The notes under the pieces: generated by a model | Seen by the model: the letters and a program-made list of their open reading frames with translations, nothing else | What the model was told of the DNA's origin: nothing | Databases searched by the model: none | Shown: positions 1 to 12,999 of the stretch, piece by piece | Position numbering within the stretch: position 1 is the first letter of the stretch | Layout of the letters: each line of letters opens with the position of its first letter | From: Crotophaga sulcirostris | Lineage: Eukaryota; Chordata; Aves; Cuculiformes; Crotophagidae | NCBI GenBank assembly: GCA_013397455.1 | Contig: VYZB01000192.1 | Location: 92,161-156,160, forward strand | DNA: 64,000 nucleotides | Reading direction: 5' to 3' | Made by a program: the position numbers and the translations under genes

Positions 1-1951
1 ATGGGAGTTGAGGTGAGGCTGAGTCGTTGAGGTATTAGGCACTGAAATGTGTAGTTTGGGTAGCATTGCTGAAATCTTACAGCTGAAAAAGAGGTGGTCA
101 TCATAACCGAAAGAGCAAGGGAGCTTCTGATGGTGTGGGGCAAAACCTTGCCTGCAGAGAAAGCCAAGAGCTCTTTAACACGGAATATGCTCTCACCCTC
201 CACACATGAGGTGAAGGATGTCTGCTGTAGACGAGGGTCTCCATGAACAGAAGGGGAATTGAGTGGGAGGCTTATTTTGGGGCTCCAGTAAGTGGAGGAT
301 GGAAATGACAGCGTAGTGGACTGCTTTTCTCCATGAGGCACATGAGTAATGGATAATGATATTGGTAAAGGCCAATGGATCTGCCGGCCAGTTCATCATC
401 CACCTGCTATGAATGTCATCTCTGAATTATCCCACAGATTGGCTTCGCCTTCCTCATCCGCTGCCTGTCCCAGTTTCCATTTCAATTGGTTTTAATGCAA
501 GAAAAAATTCCCATCTAAATGCTAATTTCTTTTCCCTTCTGAGCCCAGAGGTGACAAAGCCACCATCAAAAACTGAAAGGAAAAAAAGACCCTGAAAGAT
601 TAAGTGGAAAACATTATCTTTAAAAACAATAGTGGATGCTGGGCCTTTGCTGGCATCTTCAGGGAATATGCTTTCACAAGGGCATTCTAGGCAGATTTAC
701 TTGGGATTCAGACCACTTACAGCTGGCAAAACCTACTATGTTGCTTTTCCTCCATATTTGCCAGCAGCATTGTCATACAGTAAAATTAAAAAATATATAT
801 AATTATGTATATAGTTATATAGTGTAGCTGTATACTGACCTCCAAAGCATCAGACAAAACTGGAGTGAAGACAAAACTCCTGTGAAGGCACTGGAGATGT
901 TCTGAACTCGCAGTGAGATCAGAATCCAGTCTCCTGTCTCCTGTATGTATGAGTCCCCTGCTTGTAGCAGAGGCAAGCTATGGCACCTAAGTGACTCATC
1001 ACTCCTGCTTCAGTTTTATTACCTCTTGCCTTGTTGTGCTAAAGACTCCCAAGGTTTTGGTGCTTTGGAGTCCTGCAGCGTTTCGTGTTACAGAGCCAAG
1101 CAAGGAGGCAACTGAATGCTGTTATAAATGTGCCAAGCTTTTTAGAGGAATGACTGCACCTTCCTTAGCGTCTGTAAAGCATCTCTTCAGCTTTGGGTTT
1201 TGGCATTCAGCTTGCACTTGAAGGTCCCTGACTGGCTATTAACATCATACTCATTCACAGCAAAGGGGTAAATTAGTAGATATTATTTTTCTTTCTTTTT
1301 CACCCTTCTCCTTTTCCCCCACACTTGCAGACTGTGAGAGTCCTTTGTATGTGATCAGTGCCAAACCACTGGTTTGTTCTTCACAGTCACTGACTTGCAG
1401 ATTGCTCACACCATGAGAGCTACAGTCAATGCATGATGTGCTCCATAATCTTTATAATTAACTGAACTGCCTGCTCTTGCTTACATTTTGAATTGTACAG
1501 CTCCTCTGGTACAATTTCCATGAGTCATCCATGTGGTACAACCTCCATAGCTCGCCCAGCAGGTAGGCCACTGAAGTCACCCCACCACCAGCGCTGATTC
1601 CCAGTAGATAAGGTGGAGCATCCTGGGGAAGGATGCTTTCTGTAGCTATCTCATGGCCACTACAGAGGCTCAACATCCACCTGGCACACTTGGTTAGCTT
1701 TCCCTGTTCTCTCCATGGAGCAAACAGGACCCAGCTCAGCTGTCCACCACTGTTGACCAAAGCATTTGAGCACACCATTTGAACTCAGGCACTGGGCATC
1801 ATAGCCAAGACTTTCATTTCTTCCCAGAGGAGGGAAAGTGGCTTTGCAAGGAAAGGAAGATGTTTTACCCAGCCAGAGGCTAAAGCTTTTGAGCAGTTCT
1901 TTCTTATTGGAAGTTATCAGGGAGACAAGGATCCCCACCAAGCGTGCTTAC
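1..1951 (-). other. CASQ2: CASQ2 intron 7 (partial)
   Basis: Non-coding sequence downstream of exon 7. It holds only an AT-rich patch near 790-835. No repeat family, RNA gene or exon is recognisable. Confidence 0.7.
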
Positions 1952-1997
1952 CCATGTCTCAAACATGTCCTCTGGGCGCAGCTTCCGCAAAGTGGCC
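1952..1997 (-). CDS. CASQ2: CASQ2 coding exon 7 (last exon inside the window)
   Basis: A very short exon of 46 bp. A CCTTTCAG acceptor precedes G (completing Arg246), then ATLRKLRPEDMFETW, then a GTAAG donor in phase 0. It starts thioredoxin-like domain III and brings the reading to residue 261 of roughly 400 expected. I looked through positions 1-1951 for the next expected segment (acidic residues followed by GIHIVAF) and did not see it, so exon 8 onward, including the Asp/Glu-rich calcium-binding tail, must be off the left edge. Confidence 0.94.
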
Positions 1998-2759
1998 CTG
2001 AAAGGAAGACAGAAACACTCTTTGAGGATGCATCCAGCATCATCACACATGACACTGGTGTCATGGAAAAGGTCACTGTGGCACATTTGGTTGGTGGTTG
2101 GAGTCAGCGCCATGGGCCACCACATTTGGAGTGCAAGCACGGGGCACAGTAGGTCAACTTATGCTTTTATTTATGGTGATGAAACTCTGTCCTTGCCCCC
2201 ACTGGAGTCACTGCAGCCACTATTTGTGCTTGGGAAGATGACATGCCTCTCTGTGCTGGGATACACTGGTGAATTATTCCCACACATGGCAGATTGTTCT
2301 GTCCACATTGAGAGCATAAGGTGACCCATTCACTTGTGTGTTGCAGTTGCTGGGCTGATCACACTTTTATTCGCTACTGGGCTTTGTTCCCCTTTCATCC
2401 TGGTGTTACCCTAACATAATTCCACAACAAAAATCCTTCCAAACTCTGCTGAAGCAAAGAAGACAGAATAACCTTTGGCAAGAAAATTCAAACTGTAAGA
2501 CTGGCTAAAGCAAATATTTTTGAGAAGTATTTAAAATAGGACAAAAGAATAATAGTAAATGTTTTATGTTTTCCATAGCAAGAAGCTCGTCAGCCTGTCA
2601 GGCTGAGAGGTGACGAGTGTTAAAGTGGTGCCCAAGGAACTCAAGGCTGTAACAGACAAGTACAAGTAATCCTTTGCAACTTTGGTTATACTGGCATTGG
2701 GTGTTCAGGGAGGATCCCCAGCACAGCAGGTGTCCTTGGCTGACCAACCCCAGGAGTTC

Positions 2760-2885
2760 ACAGTATCACAGTATCACAAGGTTGGAAAGGACCTCTGAGA
2801 TCAAGTCCAACCTATAAGCCAACACTAACACCATCCCATCATCTAAACCATGGCACTCAGTGCCTCATCCAGTCTTTAAAGAGAA
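2760..2885 (-). mobile_element. CR1 LINE 3' fragment, minus orientation
   Basis: Starts with two copies of an ACAGTATC-type 8-bp terminal repeat, then AAGGTTGGAAAGGACCTCTG and the typical 'TCCAACCTATAAGCCAACAC' and 'ATCTAAACCATGGCACT' CR1 3' sequence. The element's 3' end is at low coordinates. Severely 5'-truncated, as usual for CR1. Confidence 0.9.
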
Positions 2886-3304
2886 GCATTGGTTGATGAG
2901 GTTCTAGAACAGATTGGTAAAGGGCTTCAGTTTGCTGTGCTACCAGAGCAGCAGGAACAAGGAGCACAGTTCAGAGGTTCCTAAAGTACCTGAGGAGCCA
3001 CAGATCTGGAAGGATAGCTTCCTTATGGGCATAATGCTATCAGAAAAAGTAGAGCTAACAGACTTTTGAAGGAGTATGATGTGATAGAAAAGAGACACAT
3101 GGCCTTTAAGAGGAGAATTATTGTCACAGATCTGCTGGAGTTCCCAGAGCAAATCAATGAGTGATGAAGGTATGCTGGTCAATGCAGTGAACCGTGTTCA
3201 GAGGACCATTGGGCCAGGTTCCTTACTAAAGGCTCTCAAAGAAACTAAGGTGCAGTCAGATCAGAGAAGTCCTCCTGTGGCTTGGAAGATGACCAGCAGG
3301 AGAA

Positions 3305-3694
3305 TTTGGATTGTTCATCTTGGAGAAGAGAAGACTTCGAGGAGACCCTATTACAGACTTCCAGTACTTAAAGGGGCTTATGAGAAAGATAGGGAAAAAC
3401 TTTTTTAGCAGGGCCTGTAGCAGTAGGACAAGGGGTAATGGTTTTAAACTAAAGGAGGAGAAGTTTAGGTTAGTTATTAGGAAGAAATTTTTTTACGCTG
3501 AAGGTGGTGAGACACAGGAACAGGTTGCCCAGAGAGGTGGTGGATGCCCCATCCCTGGAAACAGTCAAGGTTAGGTCGGATAGGTCTCTGAGCAACCTGA
3601 TGGAGTTCAAGATGTCTCTACTTGCTGCAGGGGGGTTGGACTAGATGACCTTCACAGTCCCTTCCAACCCTCACCATTCTATGATTCTATGAAG
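3305..3694 (+). mobile_element. CR1 LINE 3' fragment, plus orientation
   Basis: The opening matches the end of CR1 ORF2 ('TTCATCTTGGAGAAGAGAAG'), followed by 'TTAGGAAGAAATTT', 'GGTTGCCCAGAGAGGTGGTG' and the terminal 'CCATTCTATGATTCTATGA'. Many substitutions indicate age. It forms a head-to-head pair with the copy at 2760-2885. Confidence 0.92.
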
Positions 3695-5079
3695 GGTGGG
3701 GACAAACGACCAGTTTTCACAACAGACTGAATTAACCAATTAAAATTCATAGCATATTCTTTGGCATGATCATATGCATAACACATTCTCACATAGTCTG
3801 AAAAAGATAGGAAATAGGAATATGGCAGCATTTGCTTATCATATCCAATTATTCAGATGCCTGACACCAGGCCTGACTATGAGGAAATACAGAAGGATCT
3901 CCTGAGACTTGAGCATCTGCATGATAGATAGACATATAGGAAGTAACACACTTGCAGAAAATGAACCCTGATTATACAGGTCCAACAATGGGTTCTAAAT
4001 TAGTTGTAATTAATTATTACCTCTCAGGAAGGGGGCCCAGGTGCCAGAAATTGAGAAAGCATCAGCTCCAAAGGCAAAAGGTAAGAAGGTTACAGTTAGG
4101 TGATGACTAAAGAGTGAAACGCATCATCCTATTAGGGCAATAGGCGACTACACTGTGCACCCCCACAGTGAATGTATTTGTGGTTCTAGTCATCTCATTA
4201 AAGAAATGATATGGGACAACTGAAAAGGGGACATGGAAACACAGCAGTGGGGAACAAAGTTTTGGAACGACCTCTGTTTGGCAGAGATTAAATAGATGAG
4301 AACTCTTTACATTGTAAAGAGGTAAAAGAAGAGGGTATTGGTAGGGGGTCTGAAAAATTGCGAGTGGTAAAAAAAAGGTGAAGTGGGAATGCCTAGTCAT
4401 TGTTCCTCTTAGCATAAAAGCTAATAGGCATACAGCAAAGTTACTAGGTAACGGGTATAAACTGAACAAATAGGAATGCTCTTTTGATGAAATGAATAAT
4501 TCAGCTGCTGAACTCATTACAATTGGATACTTTCTGCATCAAAATAGAAATTAGGTAAAAAAGTGACTATAGGAACAGCCGTTAAGCACAAGATCAGGGA
4601 TACAATTTTTGACCCAGCAAGTCTACTCACTGCTTATTGTCAGAAACTGGAGATTATATCAGGTGAATGCATACTGTGTACTTGTACCTGGCTTTCAAGA
4701 CGGTTTCCCTAGATATTCTCTGGTGGCAGCTCTTGGAGAAAAAAAAACTCAGTGAGAAGGATTTGATCATACCCACTTGTACTGATTGCTGCATAGTTAC
4801 TCAAGATTTACTTTGGTTACTCCCCAGTGCTGGAGGGAGTGGGATAAGTGGTGTTTAGGTGAGTAAGAAGGGGCAGAATTCAGGCCCATGTCACTACACC
4901 ACAATCACAGAGAAGTCGGGGTTGGGGAGGAAGGGGGGTGACCCAACATTTTGCATGTAAAACAGGCATAAACCCAGAGACCTCCTGCCGCAGGTTGAGG
5001 AACCACCACATAATTTGTATTTGTGCAACTGAGAGCAAAATCTGGGCTGAGACCTCAAAGTCATGCTGCCTGGCCACTG

Positions 5080-5150
5080 TCCCCAGCTGGACACTTATCT
5101 GCTGTGTGACCTTGGACAAGTCACCCCACTGTGCTGAACACTGGCTTTCT
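5080..5150 (+). repeat. MIR-like SINE remnant
   Basis: The segment CTGTGTGACCTTGGACAAGTCA is the best-known part of the MIR/CORE-SINE consensus (CTGTGTGACCTTGGGCAAGTCA). Flanks are too diverged to bound it. Ancient amniote repeat. Confidence 0.6.
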
Positions 5151-6932
5151 GACCCACTCCAGAGATGATCAACTTGCCCAGCACTGCCTGCAGCCACCCA
5201 GGAAGCATCAGCTGGGAGGCAGTGTGTACAGGTTATTCCTGGGCACCTGCTTTGGCTCCTGTCTCGAGGCTGCAGTGAAAGCTTGGCAAATCCCAATTCC
5301 TGTACAGGGCTGGAGGAAGAGGTGGTGAAGCCAGCCTGGGCACTGCAGTGGGGAGCCCTTTTTTGGAAAGGATGTTTAAAGCGTGACAAAGAGCCTGGGT
5401 AGTGCTGAGCACTGAGAGTTTTCCCCAATGACAGGGCTCCTTCTGGAGGATGCAGAGGTAGCAGTGGGGCTTTGCATCTTAGCAGAGGTGCAGCCCATGC
5501 CTGCCAGCTGGGGTAAAAGTCTACTGTGCGAGGTGGAGGAGGTGAGTGGTTCTCTACACCTTCCCACAGATGAGAAGATCCTGCTGAGTTGTCCACAGGG
5601 AATGAGCAAACGAGAGATATTGAGATTGCTTCATTTTACTCCACAGGCCTGATCATTGCCTTATCTAATTCCACTCTCAGCCTTTGGCTTTAGGTCCTTT
5701 ACTGGTGGCAAGGCAGGATGAAGCACTTTTACTCTGAGAAACTCAGCACTAACTGCTAAGAATATATCACTGTCACCCCAGGGTTTTTCCCCTGCCATGG
5801 CAGTACTTTGATAGGTTTGGGATTTCAGGGATACGATTTCATGAAACTTCTTTTAATTCCTTTCTGAGCCTTGACACTTGCAAAATAAATGGCCCAACTT
5901 CCCCTCTCCTACCAAGCATCACATAATATCTTGAAATATGTAAAACTTGAGGGGTTTCCACTGCAATTTTGTGCTGGTGGGGAGTCTGCCTTATTAGGCT
6001 AGCATTTAGCTGACTGTGTTTAATCAGCCTCCTGAGGCTGTTGCCTGAGACAAAGAGCTTTGGGATAAAAAGATGGGAAGAACTTAGGTCAGGAAGTCCA
6101 GGAGGTCAATAAGGTGACCTGTGAGTGACCTGGGAGACAGAAGATCCCTTCATATTTCAGAAAAAGCAGAGAACTCTTTCCAAGTCTGGTGACTTGTGGA
6201 TTCTGGAGTTGATTTCCCATGTCTCTATGTATGAACACTAACCTCCAGCTCAACCTGATTTGTGGTCCCCTAACACTATCAATGACCCTCCTTTTTTTGA
6301 ACTCTTTTCTGGTCTCTTGAATGCCTTCTGGGAAATGCAGTTCCAGGAGTAGCAGATAGCCTGCCTGACTATCCTGTGCTGTATTTTAAGGGTGCAAAAC
6401 CACAGCACCTCATAGGTAGTTGTGCCCTTACATTTAACCCTGTGATTTCACACAGATCTGCCTTTTCAGACACTTCTAGACAGTTGGTGGCCGAGTCCCT
6501 AATAAAACTGATTGCAAAAAGCAAGGAGGAGGGAGGGGACTGTACAGAATTTGGATTTGGCTTGAGAGGCCTTGGAGAAGATCATCTTCTGTAGAGACCT
6601 AAATGAAAAGCATGGACACATAGGGCAAGGTTTCTGCTCTCCACTACCTGCAAGCTTCCCTGCTCTTTGAGGTAAGAATAACCAGGGAGAAGGAGGAGGG
6701 AAGCTGTGCTGTCACAGCCCCATGGTGGTGTGCTCTGATTGTGGCACAGATACTTGCAACCCCTGGGAGTAGGAAAAGACCAGCCAAAATTTGAAACATG
6801 GGTCAGCACATCACCAAAAATTGGTTGTTGTCCTAATTTTTATGGAGAGGGATGCCCAAGGGGGAACAAGCCTGTGATGAGAGACACATTTACCTGCTTT
6901 CCATGGCCAGGAGCATCCTGTGCACTACATAC

Positions 6933-7063
6933 CTTTTGTGCTCCTTCACAAACTCAACCAACTCCTCTTCTGTGTAAGGCTTATCAGGGATGTGAACAGG
7001 CTCATCCATAAACGGTTCATAGAAGTCCACCTCATTCATCTTCAGACCTAGCTTCTTGGCAAC
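6933..7063 (-). CDS. CASQ2: CASQ2 coding exon 6
   Basis: A CTGCAACAG acceptor precedes [20 protein letters not shown], continuing [23 protein letters not shown] and two bases of an Arg codon, then a GTATG donor. Length is 131 bp, phase 0 in and phase 2 out. It completes thioredoxin-like domain II. The [18 protein letters not shown] wording is the calsequestrin-2 family pattern; mammals have IAIPNKPY. Confidence 0.96.
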
Positions 7064-7408
7064 CTGTTGCAGTGCAGATGGGCAGAGGTGAGTGAGCCCT
7101 ATGTGCCTCTGCCTACCCAGTCTCTCCCAGTGGCAGAGTAGAGGTCAAGGTTCTCGCTCTATTTCACAGTATATAGTCTTAGGGGTGGCCAACAAAATAT
7201 GAATGGATCTTTCCTTGGTAGAGACCACTGATGCTCTCTGCACTACTGGTCTCAAGCACTGGGACAGAGCAAGGCCAGAGTCAAGGTCCAGCAAACCTAA
7301 TGGGGCTATTTTCCAAACCCAGATCAGGACCTGCCTCTACACGGCAGAAATGGCCTTTTGTTTTGAGACAGGGCCAAATCCAAATGCAGACACCAATACC
7401 ACAAATTA

Positions 7409-9027
<1,619 letters not shown>

Positions 9028-9139
9028 GTTCAGAGTCTTCTCCTTTGAAGTAGCCGATGAGTTTGATTTCGTCATCAATTTGGTCAAAGGCCTGAAGCTC
9101 CAGCTTGTTGTTTATGATCTCCACAGGGTCTTCTAGCAG
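9028..9139 (-). CDS. CASQ2: CASQ2 coding exon 4
   Basis: A GGCAG acceptor precedes [20 protein letters not shown] and [17 protein letters not shown] plus the first base of the next codon (His178, shared with exon 5), then a GTAAG donor. Length 112 bp, phase 0 in, phase 1 out. It covers the linker into thioredoxin-like domain II and that domain's first strands. Leu167, mutated in some human catecholaminergic polymorphic ventricular tachycardia, is conserved. The segment resembles avian calsequestrin ([15 protein letters not shown]) more than mammalian. Confidence 0.96.
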
Positions 9140-12100
9140 CTGCCATGACAAATGCATTTGATAACGCAATAATTTGCAGCACCAACCTATGCCTGGCAGG
9201 GTTTGTCATTGGCAGCCTAAGTGAGGAGAAAGAGGTCACCCAATTTCTCTGCTGCTGGAAACCCTACTTGGTGCTCTCTTCCTTAATGTGAGAAACCAAG
9301 CGATGCAGGTCACCTTCAGAGGGAGCCATTAGTAGGTTCAATGCATAGGTTGAAACATCAAGGGGGAAACAGAGAGGTCTGGGCAACCCAAATATATGCT
9401 GAGGGACATGTGCTGAGAGACAAGGGGTAGAAATTACAGCTGGCTTTAGTGAGGCTGAGAAAAAGGGAGAGCAGTTGAAAGGGGCTGGTATGGGCACTGA
9501 ACTTCTGTGAATGATGGGTATGTTTGTTTTCAAGTGTCATTTTCTGGAAGAAGTCATTATAAAGAACTTGCTTTGGGAAAACATTTAAACTGGCATGCTA
9601 GAGGGTGGACAAACAATATTTTGGAACAGTAGAAAGTCTGGATATGAGTTTTTCTGGTTGATCCTCCTATTCATAACGGGTTAAACCCATACTTTGGCTC
9701 CAGACATGTCACAGTGTTGATGAGGAAGCTGGAAGACCTATCTACCGCTTCAGCCCATCCTTAATCCAAATTTTGTTTTTGTTTTCTTAACTAGCCACTG
9801 CTAGTGAAAAGATTTGGTCTGAATATTTTTCCCAGAAGTACTGGTGTAAATCAGGTGTGGTTTCACTAAAAAAAATGCAGGCAGGCCACTCTACAGCCTA
9901 CAGAGGATCAGAGGATCTCTGGTTTTGTTTTACTTTGAGATCAGGCTGCCGAGGCACCAGAAATGTGTTTGTTCTTATTTCCTTGTTTTGCTGGGTATTT
10001 TCCCTCTTGAGCGCAAACCATGCAAACAGATATCCTTGCTCTCTTCCTTTGTTCACAGAACAGGATTTTTTCAGCAGCAAACCACAAAGCGCTGCAAGCA
10101 AAACCTCACAAAATACCTTTTGCTGCACCCTTTTCAAGTGATGTTCCAGTGTGTGGCTGTGCCTCTGCTGTGCCCAGAGCAGTGTGTGCAGCTCCCTGCT
10201 TCCATACTGGCCTCAGCCACAGGAACCAGGGATCTCACTGCTGCTGAGGTTGCAGCAAAGCCCTGCCCTGCCTGTGGCCCTCCTGGGTGGGGCAAGATGC
10301 CTGCTTCTGTCCCTGAAGCCACTTATGTGTGTTTTGGCCACAGTACCTGATTCATGCAACCACAGACACGTTGCCATAGGACAGCTGAGGTCCTAGGGAG
10401 CTGTTTCACTTCCCCGGCCATGCCTTTCACCACTGACACTCCTACAGTGCAGGTGACAGTTCAGGCTGAGGTCCTGCCACCCTAGGAAACAAACCCTGCC
10501 GGTTCCATGGCTCACCTTATCTCCCTTCTCTGCATTATTGCACAGCTGCTCAATAAAGGGAGCCTCATTTCAAAGGAAAGCCAAGCCACTGCAAAATGTT
10601 TGCACTACAAAGCAAAGATCGTGGTTTTGGGCTGTTGTTATAAAATGTAAAGAAAGAGAAGTGCAACACATTGATGAGAAAGTCAGCATCTCTTTTGCAT
10701 TTAGGCACAAAGGTGAGTACATGGTTATGCCCGTGCACAATATGACTCAAGAGCACTAGGTCCTAGGCTCTTTACTAACTCATGGCAGTGCAATTTGGTA
10801 AGTTCACTGAAAAGGCTGTAGTACACTATGTTGTTTGTGCTGTTGTGTCTAGAAATGGGCAAGTAGCTTGCAGAATATACTTTTTCAATGAATCGAGGTC
10901 TTTTTAGTTGCTCTATTAAAATGCTGTTTCTTGTTGGTTTATTTTTAAATAACACTTCTCTTTAAAAAAAAAATAAAAGAAAAAATGAGTGAAAGATTTT
11001 GCAAATGGCAAAGTGCTTGCACGCCAGCTTTCTAACTGGGGTGGATGACTAGCAGTTAGGTATGTGGCATTGTTCTTTGCTTCCAATTAAATACTCCACA
11101 AACTAAAAAGACAAAGGAATATCTTCAAAATATAAGTGGTATCATATAAAGATACCAGCTTTCCTGGGAACTCATGGTCAGACAGGGATCTGGGAAGCTG
11201 GCAAATGTCATCTCTATCCGTGTATAGCAAACAGGGATGGAATTTCAAATAAAGATAAACCAGTGTGTTTTAGTAAAGCGAGTAATTGCAAGGCCTTCTC
11301 TGAGAGGGTTTATCTAGCTCTGAGCTTATCTGTGCTTACATCCAAGAGGAATTCCACCAGGACGTCTGCGGACAGTTCCCCATCAAATTCAATCAGCTGC
11401 TCCTCCTTGAAGACATAGAGACTTCCCTCTTCAACCAAGCCTGAAAGAAGGAAGCAGGAAACATAGTGTGGTCAACATGTCAATAAAAGCTTTTTTACTA
11501 CAGAATATCTTCTTGTTATTCTAGCAACAATTCCTGGGAAGACGCAATTACAAGTTCATGGCTAGTCCAGTTAAAAACAATCCGAGCAATCTCCTGACTG
11601 ATATTTCACGACACAAGGAATAGACCTCAGCCAGAACTTGTGCTAGCCTCTTCCAAAATGCTGAACTTTTTGTTCAGGTCACAGTTTGGCCTCAGTTGGA
11701 AAAAGGCTGTCCTGGGAACTTGTTTAAGCTTGCCTGTCTATATTGCAGTAAATAGTACTGGGCTCTAGCTGACATCCCAAATTTGAACAACAGGACACTA
11801 GATGGAAAATGGATTTTGATGCGGGCTGTGTTGAGCCTGAAGGAGGCTGAACTATGTGAACATAATCAGTGAGCTGGAAGTCAAAGCGAGCTTCAAACTC
11901 TCTGCAGCTTAGCTAGCCTTGGCAAAAGGGTTAGAAACCTATGGTAGAGATGCCATAGGTGTCAGGTTGGCAGATCTGAATGGTATATCACTGGACTGAG
12001 AGCTGGGTGCCACAGCGTCTCAGCTGAGGCTCCAAAATCAGCAGCACTAAGCTCCTGCAATGCATGATGGCACGGTACCACGGGTCACAGTGGCTGGTAG

Positions 12101-12914
12101 CTTGTTCCTTCTTGGAGAGGTAAAAGCTCTCAGCTTTAGTTTAGCTTCCACCAGCACACTTAGCCTCTAATTTAGGAAAGAAAATTACTGTCCAGTATAC
12201 AGTCCAGTATGCTTAAACAGTATGACCTTATGTCTAGGGATATATTGATATGCTGCTGTATTTATGTGCCATAGTATTCTCATATTCCTTTGTGGACTCA
12301 AATATGAAGGCATTGCCAGCTCCTGGAAAGTAGCTGTTTCCAGGGCTGGACAATGCAGCAGCCTTTCACCTTTACAGTAGGTTTCTTCTACTGCTCTGGG
12401 GAACAAGTCAGGAAGGGCTGGCATCTGGCTGCCAAACCACTGCAAGCTTATGCCTCCCCCAGTAGTGGTGGCAGTCCACTCTGCCATGGCGCTGGTGACA
12501 TCTGGGGGCCTATGTAATGTCCCCATAGGTTTTGGTTTTGCACTGCTGTGCCAGATCTGTCCCTGTGCAGGAAGAGCACGGAGTTACTCCGTGACACCTA
12601 TTTACAGTTTCTACTCAGCAAGCTGTGAGCTTCCACCTGTCATGGCATGGTTCTGCTTTCTATTTCACTTGGTTTGGCACTCACAGCACTCCAGGAAGCT
12701 TTTTGCCGGAAAGGTGTCAGCTCAGCCCTCTCATCCTTGTCCCTCAACTTGATCCTGTCCATGCTGGGGTGGATGGGTGGTCAGTCTGCAATTGCCACCA
12801 TCACCCTCCTCAAACTGGTAACAAGGATTCGGCTGTCCTGTCCAGGACTGCCTGTTGGGCATCACTCCCGTACTCTCTCCAAGCAATTCCACAGATTTCA
12901 GACATGGGACTCAC
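9140..12914 (-). other. CASQ2: CASQ2 introns 3 and 2
   Basis: Intron 3 is 9140-11339 and intron 2 is 11441-12914. There is an A-rich stretch near 10960-10985. A faint MIR-like segment lies around 11985-12060 (ACTGGACTGAGAGCTGGG resembles the MIR core) but is too decayed to call. No other feature was seen. Confidence 0.7.
11340..11440 (-). CDS. CASQ2: CASQ2 coding exon 3
   Basis: A TTTCAG acceptor precedes GC, completing the Gly codon begun in exon 2. The exon then reads [20 protein letters not shown] and [13 protein letters not shown] and ends at a GTAAG donor. Length is 101 bp, ending in phase 0 at residue 140. It encodes the end of thioredoxin-like domain I. The EEGSLYVFK...IEFDGE...DVLVEFLLD pattern is diagnostic of calsequestrin. 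Confidence 0.96.
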
Positions 12915-12999
12915 CTAGCTTTTTGGCAAGTTTGGCATCCTTTTTGGAGTCCACCATCCCGAAGCCAATGCTTCTGGGCTCCAGGACCTGAGCTGCCAG
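12915..12999 (-). CDS. CASQ2: CASQ2 coding exon 2
   Basis: Reading on the minus strand, a CCCACAG acceptor precedes [20 protein letters not shown] and the exon continues to DAKLAKKL plus the first base of a Gly codon, followed by a GTGAG donor. It is 85 bp, phase 0 in and phase 1 out, which joins cleanly to exons 1 and 3. The segment is part of thioredoxin-like domain I and matches the calsequestrin pattern (LVAQVLE..GFVMVD in mammals). It lies 13.4 kb downstream of exon 1. Confidence 0.96.

Larger units (their letters stand above)
1998..6932 (-). other. CASQ2: CASQ2 intron 6
   Basis: About 4.9 kb intron. It holds an inverted CR1 pair (2760-2885 and 3305-3694) and a MIR-like SINE remnant near 5080-5150, each listed separately. 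Long open frames here (for example 4880-5596 on the minus strand) have no recognisable domains and overlap the SINE remnant, so I treat them as chance. Confidence 0.8.

Noticed and set aside
1..1951. Search for CASQ2 exon 8
   Set aside because: No acidic-GIHIVAF-type segment with splice sites on the minus strand was found; the exon must be outside the window.
4880..5596. 238-codon minus-strand open frame in CASQ2 intron 6
   Set aside because: No domain, low-complexity composition, overlaps a MIR-like remnant and lies inside a well-defined intron.
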